DNA of 64,000 nt, taken from Zhengitettix transpicula. Taxonomy: Eukaryota; Arthropoda; Insecta; Orthoptera; Tetrigidae. The stretch is taken from NCBI GenBank assembly GCA_037074705.1, contig CM073590.1, positions 179,195,246-179,259,245 of the forward strand. Direction: 5' to 3'. The notes under the pieces were generated by a model. The model was not told the origin of the DNA and ran no database searches. It was given only the letters and a program-made list of their open reading frames with translations. The position numbers and the translations under genes were made by a program. Position 1 is the stretch's first letter. Every line of letters starts with the position of its first letter. Positions 1 through 12,545 of the stretch are shown here, one piece after another.

Positions 1-960
1 ATACACAGAGAACATGTAGAGAAATTTTATGATTCTCATTGATGCCGAAATATATTTATTCGAAGCAAAAATCGGCCGGTTAACATGTTTGAAAATATAT
101 TCCCACACCCAACTCACACCCCCGCACACCACCGCCAACCCGCGTGCATTTCTCATGTTGTCATAAATACATTCACCTATATCTGGAATCTGGGAATTAT
201 TCACGTTATTTTCTAGTAACGTCCCTCCACCCCCACCCGTAATACTGATCTTTCACGTGTGTCAAGGGGTTGAAATTAAAAGCAAAATCGGTAGAAATTT
301 TGTCAATGACATTTTCCCCGACAAATATTTATTGGCTACAATAATCAACAGTTTAACATGTTTAAAAACATTTACACCCCAGCCAACCCTTCCTTGGGGG
401 GGGGGGGAGGTAAACGGATGGTTGACTGTAATAATTTAACTCATTGACATCCATGACCGTGGATTCGACTACAATGACGATTGTTTTTGCATAATTATAA
501 TGTAATTCCACTCCACCCTCACCCTTAAGGGGAGCTTCATTCCCAATCCGGAAAGATGTTGAAGTTATTCACGGGCAAAATGTAGAGAAATTTTATTAAT
601 CAAATTGATCTCGAAATATATTTACTCGACGCAAAAAACGGCCGGTCAACTTGTTTTAAAATTTCTATCTCCCGTACACCTCGGCCCAACTCATCCCAAC
701 CCAACCGACACCCGCCCGTTGAACAGATTGTCATAAATAAATTCAACGATATTAATTACCTTCGATTTGACTCGAATCTCGGTTGTTTTCGCGTTATTTT
801 CTTGTAAATCCCCTCCACCCCCACCCCTATCATGCCACCCCTATCATGCCTACAAACAACATCAGTAGAAATACTATGAACGTCAATGGCCCTGGAATTT
901 AGTTATTCCACGCTAATATCGATAATTTAACATGTCTGAAAAATTCCACCCCGTCCATTC
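1..960 (-). repeat. Degenerate tandem array, Helitron-internal type
   Basis: About four diverged units spaced roughly 280-290 bp. Recurrent blocks are 'gtagaaattttgtcaatgac' (near 290) with relatives near 18, 580 and 870, and 'ttaacatgtttgaaaa' near 80, 352, 650 and 925. Each unit also has a C-rich stretch of the type 'ccctccacccccaccc' (near 220 and 810). The same C-rich/TCGGTTGTTTTCGCG consensus occurs inside the Helitron at 16712-18063 and at 9895-10150, so I infer that this is the inside of another such element whose CTAG end lies before base 1. Orientation is assigned by analogy with that Helitron. A run of 12 G lies at 396-407. Short open frames here, such as 257-439, are not genes. Confidence 0.6.
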
Positions 961-3708
961 CCGCCATAGGTGATATACGACACTAATAACTGATCTCTTA
1001 TGATGACAAAGCGAATCTCCGACATGCTTTAAACTTATCTTCCACGATATAAATTCATTATTCACCCATATGTCTGTGAAGTCACTATGCATCGCAAATT
1101 TCAACAACTAACAAAGCGTTCTAGCTTGAATTCCTCACCTGGTTTGTTCTCACGGCTCATGCGTTTGTAATCAATTGACGAAAGTAACAAGCATTGCAGA
1201 AACTGTGTGTGGTAGGCCTATATATATTTTCACTTCTTTTTGTTAGTTACTTTGCTGTTTATTTATCTCATAAAGTACGTTTACTTTTTGGACCAGTACA
1301 TTTCAACAAAATTTAGATATCATTTTAAGTAAAAACTATGGGCTACGTCGTCTTAACATTTATAGAAATCATACAATTTAAATTAATCAACCTGTTTGCC
1401 AATTACGTTGTTGAATATTTTTTTATGTTCTCAAATCACTAAACCACTGACATATAAACATTAACAACTGTAATTGAGAAGATTATATACAATAAGTTTT
1501 ATCCAGATATATAGGCTGCATTGTAGAAAACATTGCAAATTATTCCACGCATTACTTGCTTGGAATGTTTTGTTTCCAATAAATCCCGGAATTAATCCTT
1601 GTTCACGAGGACTGTGAAGCCAATACATATTCAGAAGGAACTTCTTGTTTTTCCCGAATGTACAATTGGAGAATTTATTTAGAGAGGCAGATCAGGACGG
1701 AAAAAAGGAGTCGGCTCACTTCCCAAAAACTTTCCCAAATGCATTATCTAAATAGCAATATTAACTTTGTAAAATAGTTGTAGAAATATATTAATATTAT
1801 TTTTTATAAATAAAGTACTTAATAATTATTCCATATTTTGTTTGTTAATTTTTGTGAGTATTAGTCGTCCCCCTCCCCTTACTTACTCAAGTTATTAATG
1901 TTCAACCTTGAGAATAGACTCGGATGGGATTCGAAGAGCCGGTGAGTCGTTTAAAGGAATCGACTCATAGCAAGGTGTGTGAATGGACTCTGAACCACTA
2001 CACAAAAAGGACCGATCTTCCCGTATAATATAAATTCAAATAATGGAAAAACAGATGCATAAAATTTAAATTCCCTTTATTGTTCGCGATTATGATTGAA
2101 AATAATTAATTCTTGTGTTAAAGAATTCTGTTACTGCAAAATAAGGTTTTTGAATTGTTTGATTGGAATTGTTTACTGGAATTTCGGCCATAGTTTTTTA
2201 TGGAGGATATGTAAATTTTTCCGTTAAATTGTTTTACTCAAAGTTATAACATATTTTAATTGTTTCTTTATTAATGAGAGTAACCATATTATATTATACT
2301 TAATTTATTTATATGTTCGGAAATCAACCTTTTTCATAATATTTATTAAATAATTTTTTATATAGGCCTACATCTGAAGAGGTCCCTAAAAAGGGAATGA
2401 ATAGTTATGTATTTCAATTAATTGTAACTTTTAATGTTAATAAATGAACTGTTATGCTAATTAAAACGAGTTTGCGTAGAACACTAAATATCACTTAATT
2501 CTATTACGTCCACCAAATTGTTAACGTGTAACTATTCAAAAGAGTCTTATAGGTTTCTCTTGTGGAGTTATTATACTTGATTTGTACGTGAACTACAGAT
2601 ACAATTCGAGAGAAAATATCTCTTTTTTTATCATAATTAGACTTAATTAATTTTTTTTTTCAATTTTAGCCATATGAGACTTGGATTTGCATTTAAAAAC
2701 TTTAATATTAGTAAGATGTGAATCTTAGGTTTTTTAGAGGAAAAGTCGCTATTTGTAATTATTAGTTTGGCAAGGGCATATTAGGTGTGTTTAGTTTTGT
2801 ATGAATTTGCGGTGTGATTGATGGTAGGTTTGTTTTCTGGGCGCGTGGTTGATGCTGCTCTGCAGAGAGGGTTGCGTCCCCAATGCATTTAATCACATCC
2901 CCCTGCCCCCTGCCCCCTCCCTTCCTGTTTTCAGTCCACACTGTGAGCGACCGGGGACGACGCACTCTGCTTTACATGCTAATTCAGCACGCCTTTCCTT
3001 GTTAACAGTTAATGCACACGGCGGTTGCGTATACTACCAAAATCATACTTTAAGCTGGACGTGCTGCGTTGCAAGCTTGCAAATGATTAATACCTGTTGC
3101 CACAGAAAATTATTCAGAGCTACTGTGTCAACGACTGTTCGTTCAGGGGTATGCATCGGTAAGAATCGGCAATCATGAGAGGAGAACATTGGACTGAATA
3201 ATGCAATACGGAGAACTTTTGAGTTGGCTTATTCGCATATATTTGTAGACTACACGATTCTCGGACCTCTTGGCTAGATTTTATTCTTAGTTGATAAATC
3301 GTTCATAATTTCGTTGAAATTGTTATCCTGTAATGCAGTGTGTTTTATCGTGTGTCTCAGTTACGAGACTTGCCTGTATCGCTTAAATGCGGTAAGAACT
3401 GAGTGTCGTGTTTTAATAAAATGGAATGCAAAAATATGTTTTGACGTCTAATTTCATAGTAACACGGCATTGCTGGATTAACGTGTGAGGATTTGCTGGA
3501 AAATTGCAGTAAATATTGGAAATGGAAAAGGTTTGTGTCGGGTGATTGACGACTACTTCGCTGCCATATCTACTTAGGAAAATCAAGAAAAGTGCATTAT
3601 AGAACGTTTATAATGATATTAAAATTTCAAAAACCGAAGAAAACAGAGGAGAGACAACGCGAGGTTATTTAAACACTACTAAACGCGTTGGTTAGACATT
3701 TTTGGGGG
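961..3708. other. AT-rich DNA, no supported gene
   Basis: Mostly AT-rich unique-looking sequence. A more GC-rich part at about 2830-3180 carries a 109-codon plus-strand frame (2849-3178) overlapped by a minus-strand frame. Neither has a recognisable domain, and both look like chance openness in C/G-rich sequence. Confidence 0.5.
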
Positions 3709-4135
3709 GGAACAAGCTACATGAGGGTATTCCACTATTTATATATAGAACAGGAACGGATTTGAAACGAGGACTGAGGAATGTGGAAGGGTAGGGCACG
3801 GTAATTTATAGATCTTACCCGGCATTTGCTTAAAAGTTATGCAGGACAAACCCTAGAAAACCTGCATCGGGTAGGTCGGACTCTTGGTACTTGTCCCACG
3901 CCCTTCCGATGGCAGCAGAGGAATTTGCTGAGGGATTGCAGAATTCCCTTCTTCGTGCCTTGACCAGTTTAGGAGGAAGGTGGCCGACTATTCCATTAGG
4001 ACTCTTCCCCTATGCCCAAGGTCTGCAACACTGACCAACGAGCCTCGGCTTGTGGGAACCTTAGTTCAAAAGCCAGAGAGAGGAGAATGCATCCCGAAAG
4101 GTAGCCCCCTCTAGCTCCCGTTAGCCGTAGGATAG
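3709..4135 (+). repeat. Dispersed repeat family D, copy 1
   Basis: Roughly 425 bp of GC-richer sequence repeated at 5755-6190, in part at 8031-8125, and at 48055-48530. It begins 'aacaagctacatgagggt' and shares with the other copies 'cttgtcccacgcccttcc', 'tatgcccaaggtctgc' and 'gggaaccttagttcaaaa'. Within it TACCCG (3816-3821) pairs with CGGGTA after CCTGCAT, and ATGCAGG (3839-3845) pairs with CCTGCAT (3861-3867), giving a nested stem-loop. No coding frame runs through it, and no tRNA-type A/B box or terminal inverted repeat was seen. It could be a SINE-like element, part of an LTR, or the non-coding end of a larger transposon. I do not recognise the family. Confidence 0.75.
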
Positions 4136-5754
4136 TATTAGAATTGCAACTACGACTAAAAAAAAGTAATAGTGAGAAAATGGACAGTAGTAGAAAAAAT
4201 TAGCCTTTCAAAACAATTATCAACCAAATTTTTGTCAGTTGAAAATTGTGAGTCCAACAAATTAAATTATAGGAAAAAATATATTTGGCTGCTTTTGACT
4301 TAAAAAGTTTAAAATTTTAACTCGGAGGAAAATGTTTTTCGGATCAGCGTAGCAGTGATGATTTTTTCCAGGAAGGAAATCTTGAACGTGCGTCTTCACT
4401 TTCGATATCAGGTGGATGACATGAGTTATGGACCGCAGCCTGGTAATGATTCTCTAGCAACGTGCGCTTTTTTTATCCTCTTCCAGTGGAATTGTCATTT
4501 CAATTTGGGTAGAACACCCTTTCAATCTCTTCAACGTCACACCTTTTCAAAAGCCCTTTTTAGAAAGTTTCTAACCCATTGCAATCTCTGTTGTTTACAA
4601 TTTCATGGATTTCTCCAAGTCATTGGTATTTTTTAGGCTTAGACTCAGCTGTTGCCATTTCTCTCTAAACGGATTGCTTTAATTCTTGTTTTTATTTTAT
4701 TTTTACTACTCTCCTGCCGTTCCAAGATGCTCACAGAATTTAACAATTTTCTAAGTGGACTTATAGAATAAAATTGTTAATATCGTAACGTTACACATTA
4801 CATCCGTTAAGTTATTCCTTTATTGTTACTTTTTGTTTTGTATGTAGCCTTTCTTAACAAACGCCTACAATTTGGCATAGCTGAGGAAAAGAAGAGAATT
4901 TAAATTAAACATAATATATATTTTTTAATGCCAAGAAAGTTGTTTTACGTATTTGTATGCTATTTAAGTGTAGACGTACACAACACAGGAAATAATTTAT
5001 TTCTCTCGTTCGTGCAGATGGAGTTGGAGTTGTCCGGAAGTCACACGTTACATGTTATGGTTCCATAATTTGGTTCCCTGTCTAATTAGAAGCACGGCCC
5101 ACAAATATTTACTCAAAATCAATTACAAGCACAAACAGAATATCTCGCAGTTAGCTGCAATTACTTAGTGTCAAACTGTAATGTAATATTATGCTACCAC
5201 GGATACTATGATTAATATTGTTCTGTAAATTTGGAAGATTTATTTACTAAAATAAATATTCAAATTTCACCTATAATCTGGAACTCAAATTATAATTTTT
5301 ATTGAGTGGCAATCACTGCGAGTCATTATGACTAATCATCTTAGAACGTAAATATTTTTAATGCAATTATCATAATATAATGAAATATCATAAACATGAT
5401 GACGATATTCTCAGAATGGTATCAAGTGATAATAAATAATCAGATTTATTAAATTCTGATCATATATTTTAAAACAGTCTATTTGTGATGAATGTAGACC
5501 GATTTTTAGCTAGTAAATACAAATCAACGAGGTCAGCTCATATCACAGGGTAAAAATTTCCCTCAAATTTCACGGACAATACCAATACCCGGACAATTTG
5601 CCAAGGGGGATATAAATTATTACACTCAGTGCTTGATTGTTAATAACGTAAGTAGTTTAAACATTTATTGGTACGGAATGCAGTTCAGATGTTTGTTAAT
5701 CGGACAAATAAATGTGACAGGTCTTGAAAAAATTACAGTTTTCCTTTTTTTTGT
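4136..5754. other. AT-rich DNA, no supported gene
   Basis: No feature found. A 93-codon frame at 4355-4636 has no recognisable domain. Confidence 0.5.
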
Positions 5755-6190
5755 AGGTGTAGACCGGCTATGTATAGGGTAATCCACAAAGTGGCAACTC
5801 CCGTCTTATAGCATAGGAAAAGTACTGAAAGGGGGTTTGCGGAAAGGTAGAGATAGGTAGCCAAGGGTTAACTAGGGCCCCCGGGCTATGGTTTAAGGAT
5901 CCTATCCGGTAATTCGCCTCAAAGTGATGCAGGAAAAACCCTAGAAAAACCTGCATCAGGTACGTCGGGCATTTGGTACTTGTCCCACGCCCTTCCGTGC
6001 CTTGTTAGGAAGCAGTTGGCCGACTATTCCAATAGGAATAGCGGACAACTCTTACCGTATGCCCAAGGTCTGCGACCCCGGAACATTCACGTCTCAAAAC
6101 AAGCCGAGGTGCCTCGGGAACCTTAGTTCAAAAACCAGAGAAATGTGAAGGCATTCCCAAAGGTGACCTCCTCCAGAGCTCTCTGACAGT
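5755..6190 (+). repeat. Dispersed repeat family D, copy 2
   Basis: Same family and orientation as the copy 2 kb upstream. It shows the 5' block (gggtaatccac...gtggcaac...tagcatagg), 'agccaagggttaactagg', ATGCAGG (5927-5933) facing CCTGCAT (5950-5956), 'cttgtcccacgcccttcc', 'tatgcccaaggtctgcga' and 'gggaaccttagttcaaaa'. The outer stem is weaker here (TATCCG against CAGGTA). It lacks the ~60-bp block 'cagcagaggaatttgctgag...' found in copy 1, so the copies differ by internal deletions as well as point changes. A 62-codon minus-strand frame inside it has no recognisable domain. Confidence 0.75.
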
Positions 6191-8030
6191 TTTCCCTTTT
6201 GTATTTATTTATATATTTGTTGTAGTTTGTGTCGTGCTAACGGGACTAAACGTATCATGAAATATGTTCCTTGGCTTTCAAGAAAATATAGAGATAATTT
6301 TCTTTATATTCCTGCGCGTTTGCCGTCGTTTTGTTGATTCACATCAACTCTCGACCCGTATGGTTTTTGCGTCCTTCCTGGATGTAATTCCTTGTTTGCC
6401 GAGGCAATAAGTCGAGATTCGAGATCCGTTGCTTATTGTCTCGACTGAAGTAGGCCTCTTTTGTATTTCTATTGCCTCCGTTTTCAGTACTTCATTTCCT
6501 TAGCCAGTACAGCAGCCTATCCTGAATTTGTAACAGTAACATGTTAGGCTATGGCAATCACGTTGATTTGGCTTAACGTAAGATATACGCCTAGTTTTCT
6601 AAACTGGTGCGTACGGACCGGCCGGTATCGCCAATGTAAACTATTCGGTACTAGCATGTAATTTTATAAACGTCTATATCCGGGATAGATCACATTTGCG
6701 TAGGATGCCCCCAAATCGCCCATTATACATTCAGGGTATGGTAGAACAGTTATTTTTTATCAGTTTATTTTATGCATAGATTTACAGCACTTGACGGATA
6801 TTGTAACAATTTTTGTTTAAAGCCAGCGTCAGACTTGCTTTTTCCTGCCGCTAAAATTTCTTGGTCGCAAATCTTTCGGCTCTGTAAATTAACCTTTTCA
6901 TGCGTCCTCGCTTCCTTGCCTCAGATCTGACATTCAATTATCTGTTTGCATGCGTTAGTTTTTTTGCAGAGTTTGTGTACCCAGGACCCTTTATCATTTC
7001 GTTTACCATCATATTCTGAAATTCCAGTTCTTTTTATTTTCCTTCAACTCTATCCTACACTAATATAAAACCAATTACATGTATAGTGAAAATAAACTTC
7101 TGTGGAACATAAATAAGTAGTCCATGCTATTATGTTTCTACAGTCATTACCTAGACTCGATAATTCTCGGAGCACTAGGACGAAACTTCAGGAATCGTGG
7201 CGGCATAAAACGCTACCAAATAAAATAGGTGGATAATTTCAATATATACGATTAATTGCTATTATCTGGGAAATGCTTACACGTCTCGGTAATTAACTCT
7301 TGTCCAATCTTTTTGACTGACATTAAGCTGTATCAAAATTAAATTTTGATACGAACATTGCTGATGCACGTCTGCGTTGAAGAGTCGCTTGAGTGTCATC
7401 GTGGGCGGACTTCGGTTTGCAAGCGAACGATATTTAGCCATGGGAATCCCGTGAAGTTTCCGTGCTTAAGCGCATTCCAGGCTTTAAGTATTACCGCAGC
7501 TCCCCCTCTTTATATTCCATTGTCTTACGTAATGCTGAAAACATACGCACGCATTAAACCGCTATTACATTACATTACTTATTTTCCCACGAGCCTTGTA
7601 ACGAGAAAATTTACACGTTTAAAATCATGAATGAAGTCAAAAAAGAAGTTAGTGGGGTATATTCCAAAATTAAATTTCATTTAGTAGGAATACGTAAATA
7701 TCATACTTTCATAATGTACCCGATTATGTGGCGGGGAAACAACGCGTGTGTGGGAGACCAAATATCTTTAATTTGAAAATGTATTAAAATGCTAGGCATA
7801 TTCACTGTTCTTGTAAAATATTGCGGTTATTTTTGTCTAATTCTCCAAAGCATATGTCATTATCGATCTTTAATGAGAATCAAATTATTTAAAGGAAAAT
7901 TTCTATTTCCTGTTTTTCATTTCGAATGTTACATGAAAACATAAAGGGAATATAATTATCTCAAATAAAAGCAGACGTTTCGTCAAGAGAACAATATTCG
8001 AGATATTTCTGCTAAAGTTATGTTTTATTT
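6191..8030. other. AT-rich DNA, no supported gene
   Basis: No repeat or gene recognised. A 94-codon plus-strand frame at 7346-7630 lies in a modestly GC-rich patch; its translation shows no domain, signal peptide or conserved motif I can name. Confidence 0.45.
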
Positions 8031-8125
8031 TTACTTTTAGAGTAACAGGCTTCATGAGGGTATCCACGTGGTAGCAACCCCCCTTTAATAGCATAGGTAT
8101 GGATTTGAAAGGGTTTGTAGTTGAT
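8031..8125 (+). repeat. Dispersed repeat family D, copy 3 (5' fragment)
   Basis: Only the first ~95 bp of the family are present: 'aacaggcttcatgagggt', 'atccacgtggtagcaacc', then 'tttaatagcatagg' and 'ggatttgaaagggtttg'. A T-rich tract ending in 'ttttag' precedes it, as at 48055, which suggests a fixed 5' end. The stem-loop and the distal part are missing. Confidence 0.7.
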
Positions 8126-8589
8126 TAAACTCATTCAACCCATTTATTTCTTTAATTTGCTTCGTTGAATAAATACATCAACAGCATAATAAAAGTGGTG
8201 GAAAAATTACATCTCTGTCTTATGTATTTTCAAAAGTAATCTTTTTTTATTTATTTATTTAAGATACTCAGGCTAATATTCTTCAAAATGGAGATAATTT
8301 TAATCAACTTAGGGCTTCGCAAAAATTGAATTGGAGACGAAAGAGCGATTCTACGTTCATAGATTTAAAACAGGTTGCTGGAATGTGGATAACCAGAAAG
8401 ATTTTGCGAGAAATATCTCAGGATCCAGACGTAGAATTGTTTTACGGTACTCGATTGAGAGTTAGCTAATTGTTTCCATGTGGCAAGCACAAGTTAAGTC
8501 AATGCAGCACGTTTCAAAGGCTACCAATTACTCGGGTAATTTATCTTACGCTTATCTGACACCGTTATCATCGGATTTCAAATTCAAGT
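8126..8589. other. No feature seen
   Basis: AT-rich, without repeats or coding signal that I can recognise. Confidence 0.4.
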
Positions 8590-8900
8590 ACAGTGGGGAA
8601 ACCTAAATTAGGGTTGGCGTCGGGGAACGGGTAACCCAGGAAGAGCCGCAACAATGACACGCTGCGGACGGTATTGATCCGCGGGTGTCGCTTTGTCCTT
8701 TGTTGGGTCACACGTACGCACTTCATACGGACTGTCAGTCCAACTAAAGGGCCGCAATCAATAGCGAGATTTACAGCATCGGTGGTCCGCCGCGCCGCGT
8801 CTCAGCTCCAGGCCCAAAACATCGGCCCGGATCACTAATTCATACCGTCAATTATGACCACCATTCAAACTATCAGCGTAGTGAATCATTTTATCGGCGG
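8590..8900. promoter_or_regulatory. CpG-rich island, candidate regulatory DNA
   Basis: About 300 bp with markedly higher GC and many CpG dinucleotides in otherwise AT-rich DNA, for example 'gtccgccgcgccgcgtctc' near 8786. Homeodomain-like AT cores (CAATCAATAG near 8756, TCAATTATGACC near 8850) lie inside it. No long open frame, no transposon motif and no second copy in the window. The composition and motif density resemble insect cis-regulatory DNA, but this is inference; a 5' exon or an unrecognised old repeat would look similar. Confidence 0.3.
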
Positions 8901-9894
8901 TATTCCGAACATCGTTGTTTGTGGCAAACATTACTCTCTGTTGCATTCAACGTAATCGAATTTAGGACATCAAACCTGGTAACAAACGTTTGACAAAATT
9001 ATGACTGTCATAGATAGATTTATTTGTCAGTTAGCCCTCTTTTGAAGGAATAGGATTCCTTACAAATTTTACATGCGTAAGTAAATAGATAGTAAATAAT
9101 TTTATAAATACAATACACAGATTATATATAAAATAAATGAAGTACAAATAAAAGTTTTTAATTATTCATTAACAGTATTAACTAATAAAGATACAGGCAG
9201 TCACGAAAAATGTTCACATCCCGATTGCACTACTCACATTTGACCAGTCACATAACTTTTACACATTTTATTGAGACTGCACGAGCACAACACTTAATTA
9301 CGTTCTGGTATTCATCTCCTTTTGACAGGTAAGAAGGGTTGTCGTCGTTGATTTTTACTAGAACAGAAAACAGAGGCAGGAAAGCAGAACCAAAACGGGA
9401 GAACTGCACACTCTATTTAATACATATAAACTTTCGTGGTGCATATTCAGCAATTTTATAGACACGGCACTTCAGCGAATTTGAGATCGATGTAAAAATT
9501 CGTGTAGGGAGTAGTAAGTTCAATTTTCAAGAATAATTTTACAGTGCTTGGCAAATGAGTTATAGTTGATGTTCTTTACATGTTCAGGAAGGCTGATAAA
9601 TAATGCTATGCCTGAATAAAGGGATCTAGTACAAAATCCAGGTACATATTTTCTCTACAACAATATCCCGATTAGCATTTGCACGACAGGTAGTTTTGCT
9701 GATGAGTCATTTCCTGAAATGAGGTTTTACGAAATAAATCATAGTATTAATATACTAGAACACTTAATGTGTTAGTTATATTATTATACATGATTATTAT
9801 AATAAATTAAGTTACTTATTAAAGCTTGGAACAATTTCAACCAATATAGGTACAAGTATGACTTAAGATTCACAAACAAACCCCGTGAAGAGGG
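8901..9894. other. AT-rich DNA, no supported gene
   Basis: No feature recognised. Confidence 0.4.
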
Positions 9895-10150
9895 AGATAA
9901 AAATGTTACGATTACGACTGAGATGGGTATCGAATGCGGTGTTATGGTATTCGACACGAATATGAAATTATTATTATCATCCCCTACCACCCCTGTCCCT
10001 AGGGCCTAAAATTTAACTTAACGTTGCTGGAATGTTATTTCTTAAACCAAGCGACTACCATAACATCGGATTCGACACCGATCTTTGTCGTTATCGTAAT
10101 TTTATATCACCCCCTTTCACCCCACCCCTAGTGCTGTCCTTGCGCTTACT
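9895..10150 (-). repeat. Fragment of the Helitron-internal tandem family
   Basis: About two units. 'tattcgacacgaatatg' is followed by 'catcccctaccacccctgtc', then 'gattcgacaccgatctttg', 'cgttatcgtaattttat' and 'caccccctttcaccccaccc'. This matches the unit structure at 1-960 and 17050-17960 (TCGACACCGATCT / GTTATTTTAATGTAAC / CCCCTTCACC). Orientation is by analogy with the Helitron at 16712-18063; no CTAG end was found next to it. Confidence 0.55.
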
Positions 10151-11138
10151 TAGCCATCTGTCCATTTAAATGCTGGAATAATTTATTTAAGAATTTTTAA
10201 GTATTACAACAGTTACTTTTTTTATAATTTAAATAAACCTTCAACACTTAATTATTAACAAAATCATGGTATTTTAACAAAAAAATATTCTGGAGTTACA
10301 ATCATCGTTTTAAGAACGATACATGGGGAATTTTCGCGTTTAATAGAAAAATACATATGTTTTCAATTTTGTACGAGACGAAGTATTTGTTCAGCCAGGA
10401 TATATATATGACGTACTGTGCATAAGAAATTATGAACACTCAGATGATCGGCGTATGAAATTATTAATATGAAACATAACGGTATGAAAGAGAAACGAGG
10501 GGATTGTTGTGAAAGGTATCGTCACTATATGGTGCTACGTTAGACTCAGCTCTTCTAGCAGCAAGTACCTCGTACTCACGCATCTTATAATGGACGGAAA
10601 TAAAGATAATAAATTACATTCATTTACACTGTATTTGGGCTGCGATAATAAGACAACACAATGAAGTTAAGGAACTGAACATATACAAAGATACACTTCA
10701 TATTTACTTAACCAGGTATGCATAAAGTTATCCGGACAGAAAGTAATGTGAACAGGAGATTGATAGATACGACCTTCCACTTCCATAGAGCCAAAACCCG
10801 AGCCGGCCACGAGAGCGTCCGCTGTCTGGGTCACGTGGCAGAGAGGTTGTTGATGCCGGGAGGGGGAAATAGTGGCAGGAAGTAATACAAATTGGCGAGC
10901 CTAAAAACGCATCGGCACGCTATGGACTTTTTTTCCCCCAATGAATTTACTAATAGCCTATCGAATAGCTCTTTTGCGGATTTGTTTATATATTGAAATT
11001 GTTGTGGTCCATAAAAACTCTTGACATTTTTTTTATTCGAGAGTTGATTTTCTACAAATGCGAGTGAGTTTTCTATCAACATAAGGCTACGAGTCAGCAG
11101 ACAACCTGATGACCTGGTTTATTATTTCAGAAAAGTTA
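10151..11138. other. AT-rich DNA, no supported gene
   Basis: No gene seen. The 83-codon minus-strand frame at 10831-11082 has no recognisable domain. Confidence 0.4.
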
Positions 11139-11657
11139 AGAGAGTGGTTCAATAAGTAATGCCACCTATTTTTTTTCTCCTTAAATAAGTCAGTTATGTA
11201 AAAACAATAATTTGGCCCTGTTTCTCGAACATTCTTCTCTAATCTACTTTAGTAACAACATTCTTAGTCAAATGTTAGCAGCACTGCACCTTCTTGCAAA
11301 ATGACTGACATTCACGTACGTTTTAGACAGCGTTTTGTGATTGAATTCTTAATTGCATTCGCATTTATAAAAGGGTTAAAATGTGTACGGTGGATTTCAG
11401 CACTATTCGCCGTAAGAATCGTCGCTGTAACCAAGCTAAAGCCAACATCAATGAAAGCAATAACACTCATTTTACCGCAGTGCAATACATGTCCCTGTTA
11501 AAAGGTGAACAAAAACTGTGGAAAAGGTTGGAGTCTATATTAAAAAGTGAAAATTTCATTATTAATGTTGTGAGTTTATGCTGTGAAAATTGCATTTAAT
11601 TGTCTTGACAAATAAAAGCGTAAAAAATAGGAGGCATTACTTATTGACTCACCCTTG
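11139..11657. mobile_element. Internally deleted mariner-like element (519 bp)
   Basis: Inverted terminal repeats of about 33 bp: the left end reads 'gagtggttcaataagtaatg', then 'ccacctatttttt'; the right end, reverse-complemented, reads 'gggtgagtcaataagtaatg', then 'cctcctatttttt'. TA dinucleotides flank both ends (11137-11138 and 11658-11659), the mariner target duplication. A frame from 11301 contains 'RQRFVIEFLIA' and another reads 'VDFSTIRRKNRR'; both resemble pieces of the N-terminal DNA-binding region of mariner transposases. No catalytic D,D34D region remains. I infer a non-autonomous deletion derivative that would have depended on a transposase supplied elsewhere. Confidence 0.75.
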
Positions 11658-12450
11658 TATTATTAAATTTATTAATTCTGTGACGAAACTTTATGGTCCC
11701 AATTCCATTTAATATAATGTTTGTTAAATATAACTGCTAAATAACAGTTTTTAAATCAATATGAAATCAATTAAAGTATTACCCGTATTAAAAAAGAGGT
11801 ATTGCACAAAACATGCTAACACAATGACTTACACGAAAGGTTTTACTGTACTTCTATCGTGTTCGGGTGTTCAATTGAACCATTCAGAAAACATATACGT
11901 TAACTAAGAGTGATAAATAGAGAAGTTTGTTCCACCGGTAGAGTAAAGAGATTTAATTGTAATAGCGGAAGAATGGATAAACCCACGTTTCTCATAACTC
12001 GATCCGCGCAAAGTATTGTGTGGCTATTTTCGGAACTGATGCTGATAACTTCTTGAAAAGTGAACGTATCAATCTTTTTATCACTCTTTTGAAACATTTT
12101 GTTCCTTTCTTCCTCTTATTCTTACATAATTCCTCTGCAAATAAGAAAAATAAGCACCTGATCTCACACACCTGCATCTTTTTTCTGTACGTGAGTTCGA
12201 GCCAACAATAATTTTTTTTCGAATATTGATATTCCATGTCACTCAGATCTATGTTTTATAGCAAATACACATTTTCCTCTCACTGAAAAGAATCGCGGTA
12301 TTTGGTAAGATCGACAGCGTATAAATTTTACTTAAAATATTATTACTTACACTGCGATTGATCGCCATTATTTTAGAACCTTTCATTTTCAAGAGTGCGG
12401 TTCTCGTTTTCGCAACTCATTTTTTTAATATCATTATTGACCGAGTAGAT
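11658..12450. other. AT-rich DNA, no supported gene
   Basis: Overlapping frames at 11900-12237 on both strands show no domains. Confidence 0.4.
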
Positions 12451-12454
12451 TAGA

Positions 12455-12545
12455 TCATCACGTGCCGGGAATCGAACCCAGGACCTCTGTGATCGGGGGC
12501 AATGACGCTTAAGGCTTCGCCGCAGCAGGTCGACTTTCTACATAA
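12455..12545 (-). mobile_element. tRNA-derived SINE head fragment
   Basis: Read on the minus strand it gives 'cctgctgcggcgaagcctta' followed by 'cagaggtcctgggttcgatt' and 'cccggcacg'. GGTTCGATTCC is a perfect RNA polymerase III B box, and the upstream 'tgcggcgaagcc' is a degraded A box. The head matches the SINEs at 31955 and 35333 (both 'cagaggYNCYGGGTYCGAATC'). It does not fold as a standard tRNA cloverleaf and lacks acceptor pairing, so I call a SINE fragment rather than a tRNA gene. Confidence 0.6.

Noticed and set aside
2849..3178. 109-codon protein gene
   Set aside because: Low-complexity Pro/Leu part from C-rich DNA, antisense frame also open, no family resemblance.
12455..12545. Minus-strand tRNA gene candidate
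   Set aside because: Head matches the SINE family, A box degraded, no cloverleaf.
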